Assembly: GCA_004380135.1 (NCBI GenBank)
Contig: QXCR01000204.1
Location: 18,606 to 82,605, forward strand
Length of the DNA: 64,000 nt
DNA from: Stemphylium vesicarium
Taxonomy: Eukaryota > Ascomycota > Dothideomycetes > Pleosporales > Pleosporaceae
Reading direction: 5' to 3'
The notes below the pieces were generated by a model. That model saw nothing but the letters and a program-made list of their open reading frames with translations, made no database searches and had not been told where the DNA came from. This document shows, in pieces, positions 34,678 to 44,415 of this stretch (the stretch's first letter is position 1; the number at the start of each line of letters is the position of its first letter). The position numbers were made by a program, and so were the translations under genes.

Positions 34678-35313
34678 TTACAGATAAGTATCCCTAAGGA
34701 ATACCACACACTGTCTCTTAAATTCTTTTTTAAGGTTCCTCTTTTCTATATGTCGTTCAAGCCACTCTTTATCCAGATTTTGCAGCTGGCTCCTAATGCT
34801 TTGGGTGGAAGTTTCGTTACACTCCATCTCTAATTGCATCCGCAGTGATTCGTACTGCTGACTGAGCTGAGCCATATGCCTTGTAAGATTTTGATCCTTG
34901 AACTGCAAGCTAGTAAGAGCTTCATACATGAAGGATATCATATCCTCGCATCCTGAGTTTTCGGCAGCGTCATGGATCTCACTTAAAAGTTGGCTCTCTG
35001 CGGTTTCCGACATTGGGGACAGCTGCTCCTTGTATGGAGTAGAGCTGGCTCCAGAACTTGCCAGATCTAGAAAAAGGTCCCATTGTTCTGGATCTGTATG
35101 TAGAGATCTGCGTTTTGGCGAACAGCTCTTTGCCTCCCTGTATTGTGCACATTCTTTCAGCATAACCTCCTCTATGCTTTCGAAGAGCCTTTTGTTTACT
35201 ATAAGCAGCTTCTTCCGTATTTTTAAGCATGCTTGAGACTTGCTCGGCTCATCGTCGATTGAACGAATAAAGTCACGGAATTTTTCCGCCTGTTTATCAA
35301 TCCAGTCGGGCAT
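34678..35313 (-). CDS. Unknown coiled-coil protein, 211 aa
   Basis: One uninterrupted frame from a normal ATG (MPDWIDKQAEKFRDFI). Charged and helical throughout: an N-terminal helical part (KIRKKLLIVNKRLFESIEE), a Ser-rich middle (LASSGASSTPYKEQLSP), and a C-terminal coiled coil (LTRHMAQLSQQYESLRMQLE, then LQNLDKEWLERHIEKRNLKK). No known domain, signal peptide or membrane segment. It sits between TIR unit 1 and an isolated transposon-like end at 35707-35722, so it may be accessory cargo. Its length and helical composition make chance unlikely, but there is no splice or family evidence. Confidence 0.5.
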   Translation of the reverse strand: MPDWIDKQAEKFRDFIRSIDDEPSKSQACLKIRKKLLIVNKRLFESIEEVMLKECAQYREAKSCSPKRRSLHTDPEQWDLFLDLASSGASSTPYKEQLSPMSETAESQLLSEIHDAAENSGCEDMISFMYEALTSLQFKDQNLTRHMAQLSQQYESLRMQLEMECNETSTQSIRSQLQNLDKEWLERHIEKRNLKKEFKRQCVVFLRDTYL

Positions 35314-36386
35314 CGAGACCTAGATGTAATAGTTCAATACGTAAAGCAATGCTAATTTCGGAGATGGTGGGAAGAATGTAATCAATAGACGTGGAACAAG
35401 CAGCTAAGGGGTGTAAAGATTATCTAATGTGTTGTGTGTCGTAGGGTGTACGTTCGAAGGTTGGAGAAGGTTATAAAAGGTGCTCGAAGGATGTAGGACC
35501 GACAACATTAGTGTAGGGTCCTGAGTTCAGCGTAACAATAGAAACAGTAGGTTCACAGGATTAACTTATATAGAATGCAATTCATAGGCTATCCCAAAGC
35601 GTATTAGAGCAGATCTAGCTAAAGCTGTTTGCTGTTTTGCAGGCGAGTGGGCCTCCCCAACTAGTTATTTTCCTTTGCAGCCACACAACTTAACATTTTC
35701 CGCCATGCAGGGAGGGACGCTAGAACGCATTCGCACCACACTACAAGCAGGGATCATGACAGCCTACCCTACTATATAGTGAATGTCCTCATTTTCTAGC
35801 ATCAAGGCCGAAATAAAGTGCCGCTAGTGTGCTTGTTCAACTCTAGCAATGACTGTAGCGCATGACTGTAGCGCAAGGGTGACTGTACATCTCATGTATA
35901 TAAACTCGAGCATCTCCTCTTCAGATGGAAACCTGTTTTCATATGCAGTTTTGATATACAGTTTTAAAAATCCTGTCTACTGCAATAGACCACCCGCCAA
36001 CATTGCATCCTGATTTCCCTCTATTCTATTCCACAGGTACATTTCATCTTTGTAGTAGCAATGAATAACCCATGCACTCTATATCTCTAGTAGTAGGGCT
36101 AATCGCATTAGCAAGCCTAATCCTGGATATAAAACCGTCGCTGGTTTCCGAGCTGTACTTGCTTTCTTCCACTTCATTCCATAATCACATTGGACCACTA
36201 TCTGCAACACTATGCGCTCTGTAGTTCTAGTAGTAGACACGAGACAGGAGTCTGATGACAATGAGGCCATTTTGCAGGCTCGTGCTAGAATAAGAGACAA
36301 GGAGGCATGACGAACATTCTGCTCAAGAATCTGCTAACTCCTTGTAGTCTATCTCTTCATTTAAAGCGTTTCTGTCCGGACTCAAA
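35314..36386. other. Non-coding region with isolated transposon end
   Basis: Holds the isolated terminal motif at 35707-35722, a short duplicated CATGACTGTAGCG at about 35852-35875, and from about 36070 the family repeat shared with the upstream region of gene A, itself partly duplicated here (TCTAGTAGTAG near 36086 and 36228). A small frame ending DKEA-stop at about 36309 is conserved with the frame upstream of gene A. Confidence 0.45.
35707..35722 (-). repeat. Isolated TIR-unit end
   Basis: GCAGGGAGGGACGCTA differs at one base from the right end of TIR unit 1 (GCAGGGAGGGACGTTA) and has the same orientation, but the subterminal CCCCCCTC is absent and I found no partner end. Possibly a remnant of a related element. 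Confidence 0.5.
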
Positions 36387-37819
36387 ATGGCGAAGCCTGA
36401 AGATGCAGCCTACTTACAGTCACAGCTGCTACCTCACAAGCTGGCTTTCAACGACCCCTCGAATCCCTCCACACCTGCTAGGGACACATCACAGGCTAAA
36501 TTGTCTAATCTCGAATTCTTTCAGGAGCGCACTACATCATTCGACGGTCGTTCTTCCTGTTTTACTGCTAGAGTTGATACGGAAATGCAAGACTGTGGTG
36601 ATAAGAATAACGGTGAGGCACTACTACAATACTGCAATACCTCAAACAATGCAACGATTGCAGGGTTTGCAAGTCCAAACCAGACGCCAAACGTACCACC
36701 TACAGCTGGCGACTCAAACATAGATATGATGAACACTACGGACGGTAGACTCTCACTGGAATTATCATTCCAGGCAAGACTAGGCTCCTTATCACCATCT
36801 CTGCTCTGTTCGGACTGGCATGGAAGCCCAAGGGATCAAACAGTATTCACGTTGCCTGAGGGAACTGCGAAGACTCATTGGCTTCACTCTTACGACCAAT
36901 TGAAACGTCTTTTTGGAGGAACAATGGAGCAGCTGGAGGGCGTGATTAGCATCGGCGACTCCTTCCTTCGGGAAGATGCACACACATTCATATCCAATTT
37001 CTACCGTAGATGGAGCCTAGAGGATCCTTGGTCTCGTCTCGCGGTTAAGAATCCAACATCCAGAGGTCCATTAACAGACAAAATACTCAGGAGCCTTCAT
37101 TGTGCTGAGACGATGGAAAATGACTCCGTCGTTGACCCTGTCAAACTAAGAATGGCGCGGGTTCTTCTGCACCACTATCTTGAGCAAATGTGCATCGAAC
37201 TCAATAAAGACCGGAGTCAGTGCAAACTCTCCTCTGGTCGAGGTGTGGCTACCATGGCGAAGGATGCTGTGTTCGAAAAGATCTATGGCTGTCGTATGAA
37301 GAACCTCCCTCTGAAGATAAGGAGAAGGTGCGAAGGAAGCTTCAAGTGGCACACGCGAATTGGCAAAAGGTGGTCTTACGTTGCCTCTCACCTTGGAATA
37401 GGGATCTTACTAACTTGCAGCCGTAAGCTAGAGATTCACATGTAAGATGTCTATCACAAGATTGGTACAACTGAACTAATCACGAACGATTGCCTAGCAA
37501 TAATCCTACAATATTGTCTGATCCAGATTTAAGGATCCTTCTAACATATGTAGTAAATGGGTACCCAGAAAGCATTCACCTTAGCCGAATGGTAGACACG
37601 CTAGTGACGTCTATAGTTGTGGGAGGCGTGCTGCCTTCTTGTTCGCAGGTAGATTATATAGCGAGTAGTATACGCGGATATAAACAGGAGGATGAGAGAC
37701 TTTATGGGGAGCTCAAAGACGAATGGCAGTCATTGGAACTGCCTGGAAAATTTGTTCAGGCAATTTCCCCGCAGCAGTTGGGTCTAGCCGTTGAACGTAA
37801 CTTAACGTTAGATAATTAG
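36387..37819 (+). CDS. Unknown two-exon accessory gene B (paralogue of gene A)
   Basis: Exon 1 36387-37441, intron 37442-37497 (GTAAGA donor, TAG acceptor), exon 2 37498-37819, in phase. Starts MAKPEDAAYLQSQLLPHKLA; the matching stretch in gene A is YLASIRSKLLPHRL. Conserved C-terminal blocks: SLHCAETMENDSVVDPVKLR, HHYLEQMCIELNKDRSQC, KRWSYVASHLGIGILLTC, then LLTYVVNGYPESIHLSRMVD and KDEWQSLELPGKFVQ. About 458 aa. The first half is polar and poorly conserved. No domain recognised. The ATG lies just after an upstream CTAAC/TAG acceptor (36335-36352) also present in gene A, so a further 5' exon is possible. Unlike gene A, its start codon is intact. A 17-bp minisatellite follows about 180 bp downstream. 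Confidence 0.65.
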
Positions 37820-38348
37820 ATAACCTATTGTTGCAGGGTTGTTGCAGAAGGATACGTCCTAAAGTTTGTCTAGCTCCAACCAAATGTACTTGTAAGTTAG
37901 AGAACACAATGTTAGTCAGACTAGTCCGAAGTAGTGCAAGACGACTGCCGCAACAAATGTGGCATCTAACTCTGGAAACACTAATTAGTCAACTAAAAAC
38001 GCCCTGCTCCTGAAAACGCTCTGCTCCTGAAAACGCTCGGCTCCTGAAAACGCCCTGTTGCTAGAAACGCCCTGCTCCTAGAAACGCCCCGCTCCTGAAA
38101 ACGCTCTGCTCCTGAAAACGCCCTGTTGCTAGAAACGCCCTGCTCCTAGAAACGCCCCGCTCCTGAAAACGCTCTGCTCCTGAAAACGCCCTGTTGCTAG
38201 AAACGCTCTGCTCCTGAAAACGCCCTGCTCCTAAAAATGCCCTGCTCCTGAAAACGCTCTGCTCCTGAAAACGCTCTGCTCCTAGAAACGCTCTGTTGCT
38301 AACGCCCTAAGCCTTTGGAGCAGAGCGTTTCTAGTTTGCTGTATTCAG
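37820..38348. other. Region between gene B and ankyrin fragment
   Basis: The first 175 bp show no feature; the rest is the 17-bp minisatellite with its inverted terminal copy. Confidence 0.5.
37995..38334. repeat. Minisatellite, 17-bp unit, with inverted terminal copy
   Basis: About 17 copies of variants of AAAACGCTCTGCTCCTG (also CCCTG, CGG, TTGCTAG variants). The last unit, CTAGAAACGCTCTG (38282-38295), has a perfect inverted copy CAGAGCGTTTCTAG at 38321-38334, so the array ends in a 14-bp-stem hairpin. Confidence 0.9.
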
Positions 38349-38745
38349 CGTCAATACACAGGATGGCTACTACGGCAATGCGCTCCAGGTAGCAATTGGA
38401 GAGCGTCATGGACTGGTAACGATGATATACTGGAGTTGCTCTTACGTGCTGATGCCAATGTGAACGCAGAAGGTGGCTACTTTGGCAATGCTTTGCAGCC
38501 AGCAGCGTGGGGAGGAAAAATACACACAATGTGTCTGCTCCTCAAGCCCGGAGCGCAGCCGAATGCCCAGGGTGGTTATTATAGTAGTTCTCTTCAGGCG
38601 GCATCATGAAGAGGTCTCAAGCATGTCGTGCGTCTGTTAATTCAGCTGGGTGCTAGAACTGACGCACCAGGTGGACACTATGGATCGGCGATCAAAGCTG
38701 CGGGCATGGGAGGGCATCGCCTGTTGTTATGTCTGTTATACTGTT
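38349..38745 (+). pseudogene. Ankyrin-repeat fragment, decayed
   Basis: Reads as four or so ankyrin repeats of the same type as the NLR at 57-62 kb: DGYYGNALQVA, then after a frameshift near 38430 ILELLLRADANVNAEGGYFG, LLLKPGAQPNAQGGYYSS, and after an in-frame TGA (about 38606-38608) VVRLLIQLGARTDAPGGHYG. No start, no N-terminal domains. Likely the tail of a lost NLR; it lies on the same strand as the patatin fragment 15 kb upstream. Confidence 0.75.
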
Positions 38746-38858
38746 CATGTATCCACTAAACTATTAGGTCTTCGTTTGGGCATCTAGTAATGGCGTTGGG
38801 GGAAATTAACAAAGGCAACGTAGTGAATGTGATATAGCTAGATAGTAGACAACTCCGT

Positions 38859-40298
38859 TCATTCCTTGTGTGCTCTTGCTGCAACAGATCTCTCGTCTTC
38901 CAACAGCTTCCACACCCAAAGCTCGTCCCGAATCGCTGAAATGAGTTCACCAAGCCGTATAACATGGTCTTTATCCTTCGGACGCACTAGAACCGTCTGC
39001 AACTGCTCCTGTGCCCTGCGCCAGGCGTGCCCCAAAGTGACAACGTGGTCGTAGGGAAGACGACGCTCCGTGAACCCTAGCGTTTCCTTGATCTTATGGG
39101 CCAGCTCACCAAAATCGAAGTCTTTAAGGGAGTTAAGGGTTCGAACGCGATGGTAAGCCTTCTGTAGGAGGAAAATCTGCTCTTGTATCGTCTGCTTCTG
39201 CTTTTCGACGAATGCTGGCTCGCCCCATCTGAGGACAGTCAGACCATCTGTACGGCGCTCTAATTCGGGATTGCGGGATTCAAGAACCATGAGTTCTAGA
39301 AGACGCGAATTAGAGGATAGCTCGGAGAATATGGCAGCGCTGTCGTCGTCGTTGTCGCCAAGTATGATAGGCGTCTCACGTGTGCCAAGGGCTTTGTGCT
39401 CACGAAGCCTACCCCGGGCTATCAACATCATCCGTTCGGAGAACTCAGCTTGGTAGGCTTCGACCCAGTCTCTACCACCCTGAAGGAATATGCGCGTTCC
39501 CTTGGAACTGAGTGGGGGCTTCCATCTGCATGCTCGCTTGGTGGACTGCGCCATGTTTGATGGGTCGAGGCTGTCGGTTTTCCTCTTTTTGGGACTATCC
39601 GTCGTTGTCTTAGTCGAATGTTCTAAGGGCGCGGTACGTTTTGGTTGCGGCGACTGTAATTTCTGGCTGCGTTCGCGTCGCTGCTGGATTGGAGGCTGGG
39701 TGGGCGTGTCTGAAGACTGATTGGTGGCCGGTGAAAGGGCTGAATCCGGTAAAGAAGCTCCTTCCTGTGGCTCTGAAGGGCCGTCATCCGCCGTCGCTGA
39801 TTCTGCAGGTTGACTTGCAGTGCGCTCTGATGACACGACGACTGCTTTGGCTTTGGTTCTGGCCTTGGCTTCGTAGAGCTCGTTGATCCTGAGTATGATG
39901 ACTTCTATAGGCTCAGGGTTCTCTTCCCTGGATGAAGCGGTATGGAAAGATGGCAGGTCCTCCTCGCGTAGTGATGGGGAAGTCGACGATTGCACGTTCT
40001 TGCGATTGTTTGCTGTGATCGACGGAGGCACACTGAGGTGGCGAGTTGGCATCGTGAGCGTAGGCGGCTCATCTTCATGGACTCTGGTAGAATTTGATGG
40101 TGGAAGGCTGTGATGACGCGGTGGGTATCTCATGGTTGGACGCTGACCGACGCCAGACGCAGGCAAGGCGTCGGATGGTGGCAGATCTTTGGGCAGAACA
40201 CGACACAACAACTCCGTCGGCATGGGTGCCAGTGCTTCGGGAGCCTGAGAGGATGAGGCTGCTGCTCGGGTTCTTAGATTGGTGCGGGTGATAGCCAT
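38859..40298 (-). CDS. Unknown disordered nuclear-type protein with SIM-like motif
   Basis: One open frame; I start at MAITRTNLRTRAAA (479 aa) because the preceding 17 codons lie in likely leader and a minus-strand TATATATA box is about 115 bp upstream. The first 250 residues are Ser/Pro/Thr-rich and disordered, with basic NLS-like stretches (SPKKRKTDSLD, TKRACRWKPP). The C-terminal 220 residues are more ordered and helical (RDWVEAYQAEFSERMMLIA, QKQTIQEQIFLLQKAYHRV). TPIILGDNDDD resembles a SUMO-interaction motif, a hydrophobic core followed by acids. No catalytic domain. The gene at 41763, transcribed away from it, shares this layout. Confidence 0.6.
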   Translation of the reverse strand: MAITRTNLRTRAAASSSQAPEALAPMPTELLCRVLPKDLPPSDALPASGVGQRPTMRYPPRHHSLPPSNSTRVHEDEPPTLTMPTRHLSVPPSITANNRKNVQSSTSPSLREEDLPSFHTASSREENPEPIEVIILRINELYEAKARTKAKAVVVSSERTASQPAESATADDGPSEPQEGASLPDSALSPATNQSSDTPTQPPIQQRRERSQKLQSPQPKRTAPLEHSTKTTTDSPKKRKTDSLDPSNMAQSTKRACRWKPPLSSKGTRIFLQGGRDWVEAYQAEFSERMMLIARGRLREHKALGTRETPIILGDNDDDSAAIFSELSSNSRLLELMVLESRNPELERRTDGLTVLRWGEPAFVEKQKQTIQEQIFLLQKAYHRVRTLNSLKDFDFGELAHKIKETLGFTERRLPYDHVVTLGHAWRRAQEQLQTVLVRPKDKDHVIRLGELISAIRDELWVWKLLEDERSVAARAHKE

Positions 40299-40411
40299 GG
40301 CTACTGGATGCTCGGGAAAGGTGCAACAAGTGTGTGGATGTCGAAGCAAGAGACAAGAGTGTGAGTGTCGAAGTGAGAGACAAGTGGTGCTCCAAGAGGG
40401 TCACAACGTCC

Positions 40412-40421
40412 CTATATATAC
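40412..40421 (-). promoter_or_regulatory. TATA box, gene at 38859-40298
   Basis: TATATATA-like run about 115 bp upstream of the chosen ATG on the minus strand. Confidence 0.4.
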
Positions 40422-41532
40422 GTCCGTACCGCTGCTAGTAATTGAAGTATGCCTTGCCACAGTAAGAAGGTTGGCAGAAGCGCCGTGTCAGTTTCACTCT
40501 CCCTTCACGCATGAACTCGCGCCTGCATGATGAGATAGCCATCGGAAAGACCGAGGGCTATGCAACGTTCATGCGCTTTTCCATTGGTATGGGAGTGACT
40601 GAGAGCCTATGGATAAGGAGCACGCGGACGTTCCAACTCCTCAAGGCAGTCCATGCGGTTGATCGGCTGATACCCCGACGGCACAGGTGTTAATCCTGCT
40701 CGACTTGACAGCATTGATTGGTCTCAAGCACGGCCTGGGGGGGCCTGGACGATCTCCTTCACTCCATGCAGGCCGTCAGGCTCGTCACACTGTTTGTCAC
40801 ATCGAGGACACCCGAGATCAAGATAGGATTAGGGCTATAAACATGAGCCCCAATCAGAAGGTTTACGACTTAGGCTGGCGTACTCTTGTGATGTCTTTCG
40901 AAGAACTGTGTGCAGTTCGGCCATGCCCCGCTAAGAGCATGACGTTTCTTCATGATCTCCGTCTGGCTCTTAGTTGCGGTCGACGAGTCATTCTGGACAT
41001 CCTCGGACCTCCATGATGATATCGTCAGCGCATGAGTGAGCGCGACACCCTGCTGTATCCTTAGTGGCGCAGAAGTATCATGCTTATGTCCATGCTGTTG
41101 GGCGAGAGTCGCCAGCGCTCCAGACTAGTTGAGGGATAGATTGCAAGGCCTCCGTATACCATGCATCACGTTCATGCACTCCATTGAAAACGCCTCGTGA
41201 ACCTAGAGCTCCACGCCTCAGTGGCAAGATCATCATGCAGTCTATACATAGCCCTATCCTCGGTCATTCCCTGATGTAACCGTCACTCATGAGGCCGTTT
41301 TAGACTACGCCATGCTTGTGCCTCGTCCTTGTGCATTGACAGTGGTCTCCACCCGCGGACAGAGAAGCTGTGAGCGCATGGATCTGGAGCCCCTGGCGCC
41401 AAAAGCTCCAGGCTAATACGATGTAGTATGTCTCGTCAACGGGGCAAGGCATAATTGCTTAGGTGCCCTGCTGTTTGACGCATTCCGCCACAAATTCGCA
41501 CTTACTCAGCCCCATCACAGCCGCTGATCGGA

Positions 41533-41540
41533 TATATAAT
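41533..41540 (+). promoter_or_regulatory. TATA box, gene at 41763
   Basis: TATATAAT lies 223 bp upstream of the ATG, directly before the 49-bp leader duplication. Confidence 0.45.
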
Positions 41541-41555
41541 GGAGCATACGACCCG

Positions 41556-41653
41556 TCTAGAAAGGTATCACCTTAAACACTTCCCACCCTCACATAAGTT
41601 CGACTCTAGAAAGGAATCACCTTGGACACTTTCTGCCCTTACATACTTTCGAC
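41556..41653 (+). repeat. 49-bp tandem duplication in 5' leader
   Basis: Copies 41556-41604 and 41605-41653 both start TCTAGAAAGG and end TTCGAC, with several substitutions between them. Confidence 0.75.
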
Positions 41654-41762
41654 TTCAATCACCAACATTCGAGATACATCTACACTCTGAGGTATGTCTT
41701 CTACCACGATTTGATACAATTTGGCTGATTACAATGCGATCGGAATCAGTACCACCAGCACC

Positions 41763-43151
41763 ATGAGTCACGAGCTGAGTTCGATAACCACTCGCGGAAC
41801 AGACACACTGGACAACAATGTTTCCATTGCGTTAGCAAGTACATCTTGCGGCACGTCCTCTCCCTTGGAAGTACCTATCGTGGATCCACTTCCCTCAATG
41901 GACTTCGTATACTCGAGCAACGGCTCGCCCCCAGCCATGACCGACACGGCTGCTCCAGGCATCTTGTGCTTCAGTGACACTAGGGCGGTGCGGGTCGAGG
42001 GAGCGCTCGCTTGCGGCAGTATTCCCGAGATCGAGTGGCTTGACTCTCTATTTTCGTTCCCCGCGGACACGGTTCCAGTCCAGTCGGTGGACTCCGGATT
42101 AGTGGAAACGTCCATGTACTCCAGTCTTCCAGACCTACCAATCATGAGGTTGCCTCGGCATGACTATCAGCTCACGATGTCACCCATATTCATCTCGATG
42201 ATGATCGAACCCACGCTATCTCTCGACAATGCGGCCCAAGATCCCTCGGCTGTTGGTTGCCATACATGTCTCAAGCTCACTGCGCCGACTTTGGAGCTGT
42301 CTTCGGTGTATTCTATCTCTTTTGATTGCGAGAAGACTAGCGAGCCTCGAGCTCCAGACTCACTTTCTGGAAGCTGTGCTCCCAGCGATCTCGGAGAACG
42401 TGCGACCGAAGAGATGCTGCACGAAGTCAATTTGGTCTCACTAGAGGCCGCTACTACCCTGCTGACACTTTCTACGGAAGATACACGGCCTGTCTCTCAT
42501 CTGCCGGCCGACAGTATCAGCGCTAACTTGGAACCACGAGCGGACCATCCTTCGGGACAGCTTTCCATACGATCAGAGGACGTCGGAACCATTTGCGCTA
42601 CTCCAATGCTCCCGACGCTTGACATCACAGGGTCTGGTAGCAGCGCCGATGATCCCGTAGTACTTGATGACAGTCTCGAAGATGTCGTCCCGAGCAGAAA
42701 AGACAAGAGAGCCAACCCGCGACCAATGCGACCACGGAAAAGGCCATTGGCTTCTGAAGGGTCGTTACTGTGGAGCGACCCTTTATTCAAGTATAAGAAT
42801 ACGGAATGCGCAAAGGACCTATTCGTAAGAGTCATTGCTTCGTGGATGGAACTTCGAAACTTGCCCCAGCTAAGCGCTGTGAAGATCATTGTTGAGTTCG
42901 ACACCAGACTGAAGGATGTCGAAGCAAAGTACCGTGCCCTCTCGCAATTACGTATTGATGATCTTGTCGAGTTGCAGACTCAGTACATCCCGACATCCCA
43001 AGCCGCTCTACAAAAACTCCAAAGCAAAGCCGACAAATACCGTGTGTTCCAGCTCCGAGGAATTTTTGATCAGTTGCGAACCTGCTCGGAAATAGCTAAG
43101 CTTTTAGAGGGGACGACATGCAAGCCTGCGAAGCGAAGGAGGAAGAGCTAG
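41763..43151 (+). CDS. Unknown disordered nuclear-type protein with SIM-like motif
   Basis: One open frame of 462 aa from MSHELSSITTRGTDT. The frame is open upstream of this ATG but without another ATG. The first 300 residues are acidic, Ser/Thr-rich and low in aromatic residues. DDPVVLDDSLEDVVPSR resembles a SUMO-interaction motif and is followed by a basic patch (RPMRPRKRPLAS). The C-terminal 130 residues are helical (AKDLFVRVIASWMELRN, LKDVEAKYRALSQLRIDDLV) and the protein ends in an NLS-like KPAKRRRKS. Order of parts (disordered, SIM-like plus basic patch, helical end) is like the gene at 38859. No known domain; a nuclear role is inferred from the basic motifs only. Confidence 0.6.
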   Translation: MSHELSSITTRGTDTLDNNVSIALASTSCGTSSPLEVPIVDPLPSMDFVYSSNGSPPAMTDTAAPGILCFSDTRAVRVEGALACGSIPEIEWLDSLFSFPADTVPVQSVDSGLVETSMYSSLPDLPIMRLPRHDYQLTMSPIFISMMIEPTLSLDNAAQDPSAVGCHTCLKLTAPTLELSSVYSISFDCEKTSEPRAPDSLSGSCAPSDLGERATEEMLHEVNLVSLEAATTLLTLSTEDTRPVSHLPADSISANLEPRADHPSGQLSIRSEDVGTICATPMLPTLDITGSGSSADDPVVLDDSLEDVVPSRKDKRANPRPMRPRKRPLASEGSLLWSDPLFKYKNTECAKDLFVRVIASWMELRNLPQLSAVKIIVEFDTRLKDVEAKYRALSQLRIDDLVELQTQYIPTSQAALQKLQSKADKYRVFQLRGIFDQLRTCSEIAKLLEGTTCKPAKRRRKS

Positions 43152-43657
43152 ATTTTGTTCTTCATAGATACATGTATAGCAGGAGACTGCGTTCTTAGCG
43201 AAGATGATCCTCGATCTCGCGAATGAAGCCTAGACGCCAAGACCCTGCACCTGCTCCATTTGACTCAGCTTCTCCAGAACTTCCCCGTGCCTCCTCACCA
43301 AGTACAGTCACTTTCTCGTCCAACTGTTCAGCTTTCGGTGACCCATCGGCATCCGTGTGCCTAGCTTCCCTCCGCGTCACCACCTACAGGCCTCGATGGC
43401 GCCTCCGCCAATCAACTCACCCTCGTCTACCACGCATGAAGAGGGCAGTGCCGCCATTCTGAGCTGAGCCTTGTTATTGTCACACTACTGTTAGTTTGGT
43501 TCAGGACTCCTGTCACGTGATTGGTTCACCCGAGCACGCTCCACCTACTGTTTGTACTTGGACCGAGCAAACTTTCTCCTCGCAGTATATAGACTCTGCG
43601 CCCCCCAACTCTAGACAAAGCATCCGAATAGACACATACTTTCTCTGATCAACAACT

Positions 43658-44240
43658 ACCAGGATCCTGTCACTAGCCGCGGTCTTGAGAGCGTGGCAGC
43701 ATGTAGATCGTTGCAGATAAGGTCAGGCGCGGTCATTCCGGCATAATCTGAGTGGGGGCTTTACAACCTCAACAGCTCAAGAGGGTCAAGAAGCTGAACC
43801 TTGCCTTGCGTAGCGTACTTGCTAGGCAGCTGGAGTCAAGGAAACGAAATGCTAGCACCGGGGTGTCGCTCGGCGTCAATGGAATCGATGCATAGCTATT
43901 ATGCCCTAATCTTCCGGGTCTTCATTTGAAGCTCTCCCGGTGTGCCACACGCGACGAGCGCAGCGTTATATCAGTATGAGCCTCGTCCATCCCTCTCAGA
44001 CCGCCAGGATCCTGCTACTGCCCATAGTCTCGGGAGCGTGGCAGCATACATGCCGTCGCAGAAGGAGTCACGCGCAGTCATGCCTGTCTGTTTGGAGCGG
44101 AGGCTCTACCGCGAGGCGGCTCGCAGATCCTACAGCCTAAGGGGGTCTATGAACCGAAGTCTGCCTTGCATACGTCTGAAGTCAACCAAATGACATGCCG
44201 ACGCGGTTTGTCTTGGAGGGTGTTACTCGGCGTCTGTTGT
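43658..44240 (+). repeat. Diverged direct repeat, about 230-bp unit
   Basis: CCAGGATCCTG, GAGCGTGGCAGCAT and CGGCGTC occur in the same order and similar spacing at 43665-43890 and 44005-44240. Identity is modest, so this is an old duplication; both copies follow a promoter-like leader. Confidence 0.45.
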
Positions 44241-44415
44241 AGCCACGTGGGCTGGATCACATGATATTCCATTGTAGCAGGCACTGCCCGGTGAGCAAGT
44301 GCACTTACCTCTAAGCCGAGAGCTCGTGTACCAAAACATCACACACACAACAACAGATAGCAATACAAGCGTTGATCCGCAGCACCCAATCCTACACTGC
44401 TCCCGCAGTTACATC
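44228..44415 (+). repeat. Inverted repeat arm paired with 62048-62240
   Basis: GGCTGGATCACAT, TGTAGCAGGCA, CAAGTGCACTTACCTCT, CCGCAGCACC and GCAGTTACAT appear in the same order on the minus strand of 62048-62240. About 80% identity by eye over roughly 185 bp. Not coding. Confidence 0.7.

Larger units (their letters stand above)
40299..41762. other. Divergent promoter region of two nuclear-type genes
   Basis: 1.46 kb between two divergent genes. It contains a TATA box for each and a 49-bp duplication in the leader of the right gene. The frame at 40687-41016 (109 aa) has no recognisable motif and is not called. Confidence 0.45.

Noticed and set aside
37995..38334. Possible CRISPR array
   Set aside because: Units are 17 bp and contiguous with no unique spacers, in a eukaryotic genome; it is a minisatellite. 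The same applies to 25564-25945.
40687..41016. 109-aa frame
   Set aside because: No recognisable motif, no splice or promoter support, and it lies in the shared upstream region of two divergent genes.
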